NCBI GenBank assembly: GCA_008638375.1
Contig: CM018051.1
Coordinates: 12,801,369-12,865,368, forward strand
Direction of reading: 5' to 3'
Origin: Nyssa sinensis
Lineage: Eukaryota; Streptophyta; Magnoliopsida; Cornales; Nyssaceae
Length of the DNA stretch: 64,000 nt
Part shown: piece after piece, positions 1 through 12,696 of the stretch
Numbering within the stretch: position 1 is the first letter of the stretch
How the letters are laid out: each line of letters opens with the position of its first letter
The notes under the pieces: generated by a model
The model's database searches: none
What the model saw: only the letters and a program-made list of their open reading frames with translations
What the model was told of the DNA's origin: nothing
Position numbers and translations under genes: made by a program

Positions 1-75
1 CACTTTATTCTGCTTTGCATTTGTCTATGGGTTCTTTACCTCTCCACATGTGAGTCCTGGATTGCGCATGAGGAG

Positions 76-150
76 AGTGTTAAGAGCTTAATATATATTA
101 TTGACCCGTTCTCTAATAGTTTAAGCTTTTGGAGCCATTGATTGCTTAAC
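76..150 (+). repeat. Possible short LTR (TRIM-like) remnant
   Basis: The segment begins TGTTAAGAGCTTAATA right after a GGAGAG purine tract and ends GCTTAACA. This TG...CA layout, with the phrase 'taagcttttgg' near the end, is common in short plant LTRs. A degenerate sequence follows where a tRNA-Met primer site would be expected. There is no partner LTR in view, so it is at best a remnant. Confidence 0.3.
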
Positions 151-869
151 AATGAGGAGGAGCATCATAATGATGATGCCACAAATGTACACATTTCTGA
201 AGCTCATGAGGTGACAGCCTATTGTAGATTGCCTCAAGGGCAGGCAGGTCTAGTTTCGAGTGGACTGGCATGGAGACAAAATCCTATTGAAGTTCATTCC
301 ATTCCTGGACAAGGTTAGGGAGAGGAACCCAAAGACCTTTTTGAACTTTGATTGCCGATTTTCCAACTAGTGTTGGAGAGTTGTTGAAGGATCTGCATGA
401 ACAGACTGTATCATAGCTGAGTGTTGTAGTTGTTGAGGTGGTACTTGGTGGTCTGCCAATCTATGGAGGAACAGACTCAAGTTAGGCTAGCTGCGTGCTC
501 ACTTGGATCAATTGGTGCCCCTCTTTCAATACATTGGGGGTGTTCATCATCATGGCGATGTGTATGTGAACAATATTTGTGAAGTTTTAACCCCTTGTGA
601 GTTAGTTTGGAGAGTTTCATGATGGCAAGTCCATACTGTGGCATACTATGGCTCCCTTACTTGTTTAGATCTAAGCCTTTTCTAGGATCGACATAGTTTG
701 TTATGTTTAGGACATGTGTTGTTGGCTAAGCATTCTAAGGTGTCATGGGGTCAACTAGAGGAGTATCAACTTTTGGTTGACTTTGGTCCAATCTTTTGTC
801 TGAGCTGGCCCTTTTGGGATCTTGCCACGTAATCTGCACTAACATATTTAAAGTTGGGTTTGTTTTTAT

Positions 870-1210
870 TGGGAGAAAATGACCTTAGATAATTTAGTTT
901 TGACTATAGGCTAAATTTGTTTAAGGAAGTGATTTTAGTACCCTTGATACTTAGTTTGGTTTTATTGTATTTATGTGTGACAACAAGTAGCAAGCTAGCA
1001 GGTTGCTGGTTTGAACTCACCCATGCTAAGAGTGGTTCATTTGAACGCTTAAGAGGCTCATTCGATTGGAACAGTGAATTATTCCTTGTCATAAAATATT
1101 CCCGAAGCCTCTTTGTTCAAATGCATGATTGCTTCATTCGAATGCGCCTAGTTTTTTGGTCATTTGTTTGGACGCGCCTGCTAATTTTGTTTGAATGCAT
1201 GTCATTTTAA
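870..1210. repeat. Dispersed repeat, copy 1 (pair with 10140-10460)
   Basis: A stretch containing 'gactataggctaaatttg', followed by many short near-palindromes of the type ATTCGAATG or TTTGAACG, resembles the stretch at 10140-10460 in the same order. Motifs of the same kind recur at 30170-30230 and 30610-30730. The two main copies are on the same strand and flank the first three visible exons of the M16 gene. The family is not recognised; a decayed LTR is one possibility. Confidence 0.4.
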
Positions 1211-2024
1211 CATTTGTTGAGAGTTGCACTTTGGATTTGATTTCCTAATACCTTTGAGATTTCATAATTGTGTTATACAGACACAATGTTTCTATTTTTG
1301 ACTAATCACATTTTTACACTTTAGGAGAGTGATTAGTGGGGCATATAGTCATTTTATTCTCTGCATAATTTTTTGTGAATTTTGTGTTTGAGCTGGGTCT
1401 ATTCTGCTTGAGAGCAAGGGATGGTGAGGTCTCTTGTATGCTCTTGGATAAGCATTTAGCACACACAATCATGGCATGAGATTTGCATATGACTTGTTCT
1501 ATTCACTGTGGATCTACAATCATGGTTGTGGTACGTGGTTCATGATTGTCACTGTTGTAAAGTGAATATTGGATGGATTGGTATGAGGGCTAATAGTATT
1601 GCTCATGTGATTTGAATAGGTTAGTTTCCTTGGTTTGGATCTTTGTATGCTTGTAATTTGATTCGCTTGCTAGATTTGGCATCAAGTAGGTTTTTAACGT
1701 TCCATTTTGAAGTGTTTTGCTCACTACAATGTCTTCTGTGTCTGCATTTATTTATTTATTTGATACAAAGAGGAACCCCACAGTGCAGATTTGTTGCATC
1801 TGTGATTGTTTATTATTGTGATTAATACTGCTCATAGCACAAATAGATTTTGATGATTGATACTGCTCATAGCGCACCACATATTTTTGCATTAAATTTT
1901 TGTTTTTATTCATATCATAATTGAATAATTGTTTTCAATCAGCATTCCTTAAATTCAAATTCGTTTTTAATTTTAAAACAACTAAGCACAAACTGTATTG
2001 CTAATCTCAATTTGGTCTGCTTTG

Positions 2025-2054
2025 TACTCTCTCTCTGTCTCTCTCTCTCTCTCC
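2025..2054. repeat. CT microsatellite
   Basis: A pure run of CT dinucleotides with one GT interruption, about 100 bp before the 3' splice site of the first visible M16 exon. Confidence 0.9.
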
Positions 2055-2151
2055 CAACCTCTGCGCGCCCATGCATCTGTGCATGTGGTAGAGAGACGTG
2101 CATCAATTCCTAGGTTTACTAGCTGATTGACTTTTTCTCCCCTTTGTTTAG

Positions 2152-5100
2152 TTGACTGTGGCTGGATATAATCACAAGTTGAGGATCTTACTGGAAAAAG
2201 TGGTTGAAAAGATTGCAAAATTTGAAGTAAAGCCCGACAGGTTTTCTGTGTTCAAGGTAAATGTGTGCCACTGGATATGATTTGATTTTCAACACATTGA
2301 GCAATCTATGTTGTTTTTTTCTAGATGACATTAAACTTCCCAATTAAACAAAGTCAAATGATCATAAAATGGATGCTCTATTGTTGTTGTTATCATTGTC
2401 ATCATCATCATTATTGTGTTGCAGAGATTTTCTTTTTTGCTGTTGTGTAGACCTGGATATGCTGGCCGTGAAATAATTTACATAGCATTGCATTATAAAG
2501 CTTTTGAAGTTTTTCCTTCCCTTCTGTTTCCACTCCCTTTTCCATAACCTGTTGCACATAGATATGCATTTACGGACTCTTATCAAAGTTTTCAGCTAAA
2601 GGTTGCAGTATCATTAACTCAAATTCAGTATGACAAACCCTTATATTAACAATGCTGCAATTTACTGTATTTCTTGGATTTGTTAGTTTATAATTGGATC
2701 TTGTTTGGGCATCATTCTTTGTGTCCATCCTTGTACTAGCTGTATCTAATGTAATCTGCATTATGATGGTGTTCTTCTTTAAACTGCAATGCATTTTCAG
2801 TTTCGATGTGCTCCCTGCATGCTGTTACATATAATATTGAATTTTTTTTTTCGAAGCTGATTTTTTATGTGAAATACTGGTGATTGTTTTGTTTTTTGTG
2901 TTTTTTTTTAACACATGTTCCCCCCACATAGGAAATGGTAATAAAAGATTATCAACATTTCAAGTTTCAACAGCCATATCAGCAGGCTATGTACTACTGT
3001 TCAATAATACTAGAGGATCAATTATGGCCTTGGAATGATAAACTTGAAGTTCTTACTCATATGGAAGCTGATGATCTTGCTAATTTTGCTCCTATGATGC
3101 TCTCAAGAATATTTTTAGAGTGTTATGTATCAGGTTCTTATATTTCAGTGATTTTTTTAGAATGGTTATCAGATGTTCAGCAGATTGGTCTACAATAAAA
3201 TACCATTCTGTTACTATTTCCAGGTAACCTTGAAGCTAATGAAGCAGAGTCCTTGATCCAGCATATTGAAGATGTTTTGTATAAGGGTCCCCGGCCTATA
3301 TCCCGAGCTTTATTCCCATCTCAACATTTGACAGATAGAGTTATCAAGCTTGAAAGGGGCATCAGTTACTTCTGCCCTGCAGAAGGCCTAAATCCAAGCA
3401 ATGAAAATTCTGCCCTTGTCCACTATATTCAGGTATTATGTTATAAAACCAAGAAGAAAAAAAACAAGAAAAAAGAAACAAGGAATATGATTCCATGTAG
3501 ACATTGCATTACCCCACATCAAATAACTGCATCCAAATGACACCAGGTTTTATTAGCTTATCTTAGAGCCTTACTGTAGGATAGGTCTTTTATATTATAA
3601 TATTGTTTATTCTTTCAAATTTTTCAGAGGAATCTACTTAGAAATGCATTATAATGGAATAATATTATTTTCCTTTTAATATGTGTTTGATCTAAATGAA
3701 CATGGCTGAATGTTTTTGGAGTTCTATGCGATAGAAGTATGCGGATGATATGTGATAATGTAGAACATGTCAACTAAAAGAGAGCTGTTTTCCCGAATGG
3801 CGAGAGTGTCGACACGTTATGCTCAATGGGGTTCCAAGACCTCCTAAGTAGAGGAGATCAACGACCTCGATGGAAGTTTGCTCCAAATCACAGTGAGGGG
3901 CTTGGGAGTAGTGAGAAGGGTTCGAATGGATGGAAAGGGGTTTAGATGGGTTTGCGAACACCTTCAGTTGATGGGAGGATTAAGGGAAGGACAACAATTA
4001 GAGTCTTTCATGGGAGATTTAGAAGCTTGAGGATGTTAAAGAGGTCGAATGAGAGAGGTTTGTTTGTGAGAATGGATGAGTCCTCAAGAGGAAGGAAATT
4101 TAGTGTTTACCTACCAGAATTCGATAAGAGAGGAGGATGGAGAGTTGCTTGAGCGCTGAAGGAGTTGGCGTCGCTCCTGGCAATCCGAGAACATGTTGTG
4201 AATCGACTCTTTAAAGAGGTGGCCAGAAGAGAGACTTGGTCAGAGCGAAAGGTGAAGGTGGAGTTGGATGGTGGAAGTAAGTGGGGGATGTTTTGGTTGA
4301 CTTTCTACTATGCAAGGAGAGGATAGACTATTGCCATAGATGTTTGGTAGGAAGGGTGAGGTGCTGGGGGAGGCGAAGCCGGAAAAGGAAAGTGTGCAAA
4401 GATGGGTTGATAAGTATTGGAATGCGTTGATAGGAGTTTGGGTGTATGAAATACATGGCGATTCGTTTTTGTTTGAATTTCTGTCAATGGAAGAAGATTC
4501 TTGTGTTTGGCAGAACACAGAATGGGTTTTGGAGGGCCAGTCAGTGTTGTTGGACTAGAGGGCAGAGGTCAGATGCTGTTTAAGGGAAGGTTTCCAAAAT
4601 AAAGAAACATGGCTTCGTATGATTGGACTTCCTCATTTCTTATGGAGTATGGAGGTGTTCACAGCATTGGGTATTGCTTGTGGCCGGTTTGTAAAGATCG
4701 TTGAGGAAGCAGCAATGAGAAAACACTTTAAATTGGCACAATTGTTAATTGAGAGGACAAAAATAGAGATTCCAGCAGTGGTAAAGGTGAAATTGGCGTA
4801 TGGAGATATGAAATTCCCATTTGGGTGGAGCACGGTCCCCATTTCGTGGTGAAGGGAGGAAAGTTGGAGAGATATGTGGCCATCGGCATTGGTGGAGGAG
4901 GAGTTGTAGTAGGAACATTCTCTCACACGCGGACAACACGTGATGAAGGCTTTTTTTTGTTTGGGGGGGGGGGGGGGAGATAAGGCGCAATCCGAGAGGC
5001 CATTGGTAAACAAACACATGGCCTTTCTGTTTAGAGATAAAGAAGTTCAAATTTCAAATGGGGGGGCGCACCGACTTAGGCCATCTGAAGGGATGGGTAG

Positions 5101-8100
5101 AAATGCGAAAAGTCGGGCCTGATCAGAAACAAGCCCAAGCTAGGAGATGGGCGGGGCACAAAAGAGGAGCTAAAGCCCATGCTGGATCGCAAAATAGATT
5201 TGTCGTTTTGGGGCAGGACCGGGGTGCAAGTAGAATTGATATAAATGGGCCAGCAGCCTATATGGGGGATCAAATCAAATGGTGCAAACACCAATCAAGT
5301 CTAAAGAGTATTTGAACTTGAGTAGCAAAATGGGCTTAGTCATCATATCTGCTGGATTCTCTACTATGACAACCTTCTTGATTGTAATGTCACCTTGAGA
5401 CATAACATCTTGAAGAAATGATATTTGACGTCTATTTGTTTGATCCTCTCATGTTACATTTGATTTTTGGTCAAATGTATTGCACTCAGACTATCACAAA
5501 ACACAACAATAACATCCTACTACAAGCCCAAGTCACTGAGCAAACCCTTCAACCAAATTTCCTCCTTCACTGCTTCTACTGCTGCCATGTATTCAATTTC
5601 TATTGTTCTATTGTTGACAAAGCAATTGTAGACTGTGGAGTAGCTTTCCAACTAATCGCACAACCAATAAGTATTAAGGACATAGCTTATTAGAGATCTT
5701 ATCTTCTCCAGATCACCAACATAATTTGAATCAACATAACCAACAACACTAGACCAAAGCTACAAGCTCTATAAAAAATTAAGCCAATAACTGAAGTCTT
5801 TCTCAAATATCGAATTATCCATTTCATTCCTTGCCAGTGAACCTTGTCAAGATTAGCCATGTATCGACTGACAACATTGACTGCTTGTGAAATGCCTGGA
5901 CAGGTGCAAACCATAGTATACATCATGCTACCCACTGCACTAGAATAAGGAACACTCAAAATATATTGTTCCTTTTCCTCGCTTTGTGGAGACAATGTTG
6001 CGAAAGCCTAAAATAAGAGGTAAGGGGAGTACTCATTGGTTTGGAACTCTACATTGCAAAATGCTCAAGCGCCTTCTTTATTTACTTCTACTGTGACAAT
6101 TACAATTTTTCATGTTTCTTGTCCTTGTGAATCTCCATACCCAAAATATTTTTGCAGCACCTAAATCTTTCATCTCAAAGTCGTTACTCAACAAGGACTT
6201 CAAACTGTTGATTTCCGACTTGCTTTTGGTGGCTATAATTATGTCATTTACATAGAGTAACAAATAAACAAAAGAACCATCTAACAACTTTGTGATACAC
6301 GCAACCATCAAAATTACTCATCGAGTAACCATGTCCCACCATAAATGTGTCAAAATGCTTCTACCACTACCTTGGAGACTGCTTCAAGCCATACAATGAC
6401 TTTTTAAACTTGCAAACATGATATTCTTTATCTTGAATAACAAAACCCTCTGGTTGATTCATATAGATAGTCTCCTCAAGCTCGCTATGTAAAAACATTG
6501 TCTTGATATCAAGCTGCTCAAATTCTAAGTTAACCAAAGCAAACAACACATGAATAGAGCTATGCTCCACAACGGGTGAGAAAATCTCATTGAAGTCCAC
6601 ACCTTATCTTTGACTATAGCCCTTTGCAACCAAGTGTGGCTTGTATGTACCATCTTGAACCCTTGGGATGCCTTCCTTTTTTTGAAGACCTATTTGCAAC
6701 CAACAGTCATCAAGCCCTTAGGTAATTTCACCAAATCCCATGTCTGATTCTTATGAAGAGATTCAACCTCTTCATTCATGACCATAATCCATTGTGCAGA
6801 CTCATTACCCTTGACCACTTTTGAATAAGTGGAAGGCTCTTGAACTGCAATATCCTTTGCCATGGTAAGTGCATACGCAACTAAATCTGTATAACCAAAT
6901 CTCTAATGCGACCTAATTTGTCTCATTTCTCTATCAGTCGCAATGCTATATTGTTTTTCTTCTTCTGCACCTGAGTCTCAGGGTGTAGAAACAATGGGCT
7001 AAAGTTGAGTGCCTTATTGCACTCTCTTTGAAGTTCCAACATGTAGCTCCACCTCCTTCTTTTACTCTGCTTATTTCTTGAAACATCACTAAACTCCTTT
7101 TTTGAATTAAACACAACTGATTATCAAAAGTAATATCCTTATTGATAACTAACTTAGGATTAGTAGATTACAATCTATATCCTTTCAGCCCTTGTGCATA
7201 CCCAATAAATATGCACTTCTTAGCCCTAGGCTTAAGCTTACCATCATTTACATGACGATAAGTAGGATAACCAAAAATTTTCAAATTAGAATAATTAATA
7301 GAAGTACTAGACCATACCTCATCAGGAGTTTTAGTTTCAATAGTAGTTGATGGAGAGTGGTTCACCAAATAGAAAGCTGTATTGATGGCCTCAACCCAAA
7401 ATGCCTTACATAACCCGCATTTGAGAGAATGCAACAAGTTCTCTCTATAAGTGTTTTATTCATCCGTTCCAGGACTCTATTTTGCTGGAAAGTACCACGA
7501 ACTATGCAGTAACTTCATTTTGGCAGAACTTAGTGAACTCTCCATTGCAAAATTCTATGTCATTGTTTGTTCTAAGTTGCTTGACCTATTTCATTGCTTG
7601 AAGGTTGCAAACGCCTCATTTTTGTGCTTCAGAAAATATGCCCAAACTTTCCTTGAATAGTCATCTATGAAAGTTAGAAAATACTGAGCACCACCATGGA
7701 ATGTGGTGGTTGTAGGACCCCAAAGATCCAAATGAATGTAGTCAACTGTACCCTTGGTTGTGTGAATCGTGGTATTGAGCTTCACTATTTTTCTACTTTT
7801 TGAAGACATAATGCTCACGAAAGTCAAGCTTTCCCCTTAAATTGTCCACAAAGCAAACCCTGTTTGCTCAAAATCATCATAACCTTTTTGCTCATGTGAC
7901 CTATGCGCATATGTCACAAATGGATAGTATCTAAATCTAGATCAACTGAAGACAAAGATGAAACAACTACAAAACCAACAACTCTACTACCCTGAAGAAT
8001 GTAAGGGCCATTTACTTTAAGTTTCATCGCAACCAAAGATATCTTACAAACCTTCGTAACTCTACCTTTAGTGGAAAACTTGCAACCATTGTAATCTAAA

Positions 8101-11100
8101 CTGCCCAAAGAAATTAGATTCTTCTTCCAAGTCCACAATGTGTTGTGTATCTGTCAAAATCCTCACAATTTTGTCATGTAACTGAATTCGAACTATACAT
8201 ATCTCAATTGTCTTACAGGCCATGTTATTGCCTATTAAGACTGAACCACCATTGATTGCCTTATAGATGGTGAACTAATCCCGATTAGGGGGTTATATGG
8301 TAGGAACAACCTGAATCAAGAATTCACTCCTCCTTGGAACGATTATCTAAAATAGTCACTAAAAGGACATTATTCGCAACCGCAATGGTTTCTTGTGCAA
8401 TACTGGTGACATTAATAGAATTCGCGTTCTTTTTCCCCATTGTTCTTTGAGCATAGGACACTTGGTTTTGTAATGCCCAAACTTGTGATAGTAGTAACAT
8501 TTAATCTCACTCTTGGGTATTCTAGATTGTGATCAACCTCTAGACCCACCTTGGCCTTGGTCTTTACCATTACCACTACCAGAGCCCCTCTCATTAAGTC
8601 GGCCTTTATTATTGGAGGAATTCGAACAACCCTTCACAAACAAATCCTCCGCTTGTAAATTATCTCTGCCTTTCCCATTCAACTTAGTCATCAACTCTTT
8701 CGAGTTTAAAGAAGCCTTAACATCTACCAAAGAGATGGTATCCCTTCTATATATAATGGAATTAGGAAAGTCTCAAAGGAATCCGGCAATAAACACAAAA
8801 CAATTAGGGCTCGGCCTTATTCTTCAACCTTAACATCAATACTCTTCAGGTCCATAATAATTTTAATAAATTCATCAAGGTGCTCATTAATGGACATACC
8901 TTCATTCATCTTGAGCATGTAAAATCGCTGCTTCAAATACAAACGATTAGTAAGCAACTTCTTCATATGCAAATTCTCTAGCCTTTTCTAAAGTCTAGAG
9001 GAAGATTCTTCTTCTGTGGCCTCACGCATAACTTCATCAACAAGAGATAACTGAATGACACTATGCGTCTTTTCTTGCATCTCGGTCTTCTACTCCGTGG
9101 TCAACGTTGATGGCAACGTCTCATCCAAAACTTTTGCTAACCCTTGTTGTCATAACAAAGCATGCATCTTGATGCGTCAAAGGCCAAAACTATTTTGACC
9201 ATCAAACTTCTTTACTTCGTATTTCGCGATACATATAACCAAATGCTTTGATACTAGTTTATTGTGCAACAAAAACGAGAAACGAATCGAGAAGTGGAAA
9301 CAAACAAATACAGCAAGAGCAAAAGAATGTGAAATATACAATATATAGTATTCTCAAACCCTAAAACATGAAAAGAGACAAAAAGTCATGAAATTGGGCC
9401 CCGAGTGCTGATTGGCACATAGAAAGGGGGGGTTTCTAGCACTCAAGGGTAGTTCGACACTCCCTGAGTGTCGTGCGACACACTCAAGCGCGGATAGTTA
9501 ATTTTTCAACTTATTCTAAATGCTCTAAAATTTCTTATACCAATCGGCTAATAGAGAGAGATTTTTTAGGTCCAAATGCTGATTAGCAGACCCCCAAAAA
9601 TGTCCAAAATAGTTTGGGTGCGAGTCAGCTTAAGAATGAAAAACACAAATAACAATTATTACATATGGTATGCATAATCTACCTTTAGTTACTTAGTTTA
9701 CCATATTATTGTGTTTTTTGCCACACATGTATTTAATGTTTTTTTTAGGGGATTGCGGTGCATAGGTATCTTTGCAGATGGCCTAAGGACTACAATTTTT
9801 TTTTATTGACAAAATGTAATGGAATTAATGGTTGTAATTTTCTCTTTTTTTGTTTATGTCAAGAATTGCCAAATAGGGAAATTGTGAAGAAAAATTTTAC
9901 AATCTTTATGTTGGCAATTCTTTTCCAAAAGTTGCAATTCTTAAGACTAATATTTGATGGGTCTTGTTGAGTCATGCGGATTACGCTAGTCATAATTGAA
10001 GACTCAAGTCAAGTCTCGCAAGTACGAACAAGCCTAACAAATGTGCAATCAAAGGTAATGTTTTCATACATATCATGCATTACACTTTAGGCAAATGACT
10101 TTAGGGTTATAGAAGTTTAGAATTGGTCTTGAAAGTCTACAATAACCTTAGGTAAAATGTGGTTGTGACTATAAGCTAAATTTGATCTTTGGACGTTTTT
10201 TAAATTAATTTTAAACTTAGTTTATATATTGTGACACTCAAATTATAATTCTAGAAGCACCTCCATCCGAACACGCCTTTGAATTTTCCGAAAGGTTGTG
10301 TTAAAAGCTCTGTCACATTAGTTTCCAGTAAGCATTCCATTTGAATGGTTAAAAGCTCCTTTTGAACAATTGGGCCATTTGAACATGAGAAACCTAGTAG
10401 TCATCCAAATGCGTGTCGTCCAAATGCATTTCCTGATTGGTTATGTGTAATCATTGATTGGTTATGTGAAATCATTGTTGAAATATGTCTATTTAGTTTT
10501 CAATATAAATTACAATGTCTCATGTAATAAACCCTAACCTCTTAAATCTAGTGAATATGTGGGAGATATTTAGCTTCATATTTTTCTATATAGTCATAGT
10601 CTTGATTGCAAGATCTGCCAGTACCTTGTGTGAAGAATTACTAGAGGCATATGGTGAGTTAGGCACATCTATCGCACAGGGAGTTGCACACTACAACAAT
10701 GGTAGTTCGCAGATCATGGAAGCATGTTGCTACAGAAGACTAATTAAAAGAATAGACAGGTGACAGGAAGAAGTTCTGCAAGTAGACTAACGGTAATCCA
10801 TAGGGTTGTGATAGGTTAGTTACTGGGGGACTGTTTTTGTAGACTTGTGTTGTTATTCTTGGTTGATTATGGATTCTTTTGCATTCAGTGGGTTTTTCTG
10901 CCCCATGATAGTTCTCCCACTATATATCGTGGAGTCCATTATTTTTTTTATTATATTATGAATGCTTGATATACTTAAATTCATTGTCTAAGTAATTCAA
11001 CAATAGGATTTCTTGGAGAGAATTTCTTAAATAGTAATCAACTTCTAAAGATTAAGTAAAATGGACATTTTGTCAACAATCACAATTAATTAAACCTAAC

Positions 11101-12645
11101 TTTATTAGGTTATGATTAATTAAACAAATGCATAATTTCTCTACACAATGTAGCTTTTATAAGATAAACTGAATAATAAGATTCTTGTTTTTTTTGTTTT
11201 TTTCCTTTGATCAGTATTGGACCTTCGTATTGTCTTGCCCTTTTACCTTGTGTTATAGATTATTTGGAAACACCTCATTGATGATTAAAATATTTAGGTT
11301 CATCGGGATGATTTCATGTTGAATGTTAAACTTCAGCTTTTTGCCCTTATTGGGAAGCAATCTTCCTTCCACCAGCTTAGATCGGTTGAGCAACTAGGCT
11401 ACATTACTTCAATGACACACAGGTTTGTAACAAGTTGTTTCTGAAGTTTTCCCCGCCAGAAAATCTGTTATTCATGTTGATTTTTTTTTAATTTCTTTCA
11501 AATTTAGGTGTGATTTTGGTATTCATGGAGTGAATTTTATTATTCAATCCACAGTAAAGGTATATAGAATCATTCTCTTTTATTTTTCTTCCCCTTTTCT
11601 CATGTGATTCGTCACCTCTTCTAAAGTGCTATCTTTTAAACTTGACAGGATCCTCGACATATTGATTTGAGAGTTGAGGCATTTCTTAAGATGCTTGAAA
11701 GTAAACTTAATGAAATGGTCATTGATGAATTCAAGGTGAGATAATAATGCTAATCTGAATAACGTTCCCGTTTTGCAGCATTATAGACATTATGACCTGC
11801 ATTATATCTGCTACACAATATACTACTTTAGTTGCTTCACGTATAGAAATAACCTTAGGAAGGATTGTACCGATCTGCATAAATAATTATCCCATTAGCA
11901 AATCATCTTGCTCTTTTATTTATTTTCAATTACATTGTCAAAATTTGAACTGGAGGCTATGGGACATATAAATTATCTGATCTTTATTATGTTATGCCAT
12001 TGCCATGTGGTGCATATATTACATGCAACTGGAAGCTACTAATTTCTCTTTTCATTTTTTCTTTTCTTGATTTTCTTTTTGTGTGCATGTGTCCATAAGA
12101 TGGCCTGTCAATTGAACAGACTTTTGTTGTGGTTGTTGTTGTTCAATTTGTGAGTTCCATGTGGATCATTTGTGGTGAATCATTCCATTGGCGTGTACCT
12201 TTTCAATTTTGTTGAATTCAAATGGCCCAACCCTTTAATAGAATAACTGTTGAACTGTTTGTTACACAGAGCCTTGTTAATACACTGATTGATATGAAGC
12301 TCGAGAAGGACAAGAATTTATGGGAAGAATCTGCATTTTACTGGCAAGAAATCACTGGAGGGACCCTCAAGTTTGATAGGAGAGAATGTGAGGTAAAAAA
12401 AATCTGTCATATTCTTTTGATAAAGATCTATTCATGAGTATGATGAATCTATCAATTTTACTTTCAATCTTCAACAATGACATTCATGATGGTAGGGTGG
12501 GCTTATATTATTTTCAAAAAAACATAGCGACGGCCAGGGGGAAAGAATTGAGATAAAATAAACCGTGTGCGCACACACACTGGAAAAAAATTGGGGAGGC
12601 TTGCTCGTTGCACTTTGTAAATTCTTCCTCAAATAAATGTGAAAA

Positions 12646-12696
<51 letters not shown>

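Larger units (their letters stand above)
1..2151. other. Non-coding stretch before the first visible M16 peptidase exon (probably intron), with repeat remnants
   Basis: I found no exon of the M16 peptidase here, although the exon starting at 2152 must be preceded by others, so this is most likely part of a long intron. Near 76-150 a short segment starts TGTTAAGAG after a purine-rich GGAGAG and ends TTAACA. This resembles a small LTR with a polypurine tract, but it is badly decayed. Positions 870-1210 belong to a repeat that recurs at about 10140-10460. A CT-rich microsatellite lies at about 2025-2054. The open frames here look random. Confidence 0.5.
3433..11297 (+). other. 7.9-kb intron of the M16 peptidase gene hosting nested retroelement remnants
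   Basis: The donor GT at 3433 follows ...HYIQ and the acceptor AG at 11296-11297 precedes VHRDDF. Both codons are whole, so splicing keeps phase 0. Inside lie, in order, unassigned sequence (3433-3769), a LINE-type ORF1 fragment (3770-5262, same strand), a Ty1/copia remnant in antisense (5268-9265), AT-rich unassigned sequence, and a dispersed repeat at 10140-10460. From 10500 to 11297 I see no recognisable coding sequence. Confidence 0.8.

Noticed and set aside
4633..5050. Minus-strand frames of 100 to 128 codons opposite the LINE fragment
   Set aside because: The plus strand carries the DUF4283-like match, and the minus frames include the complement of the G run and have no family signature.
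10515..10763. 82-codon frame in the third M16 intron, at first suspected as an extra exon
   Set aside because: The exon ending ...HYIQ joins in phase with VHRDDF at 11298, which matches the family without any insertion, and the frame shows no M16 similarity.
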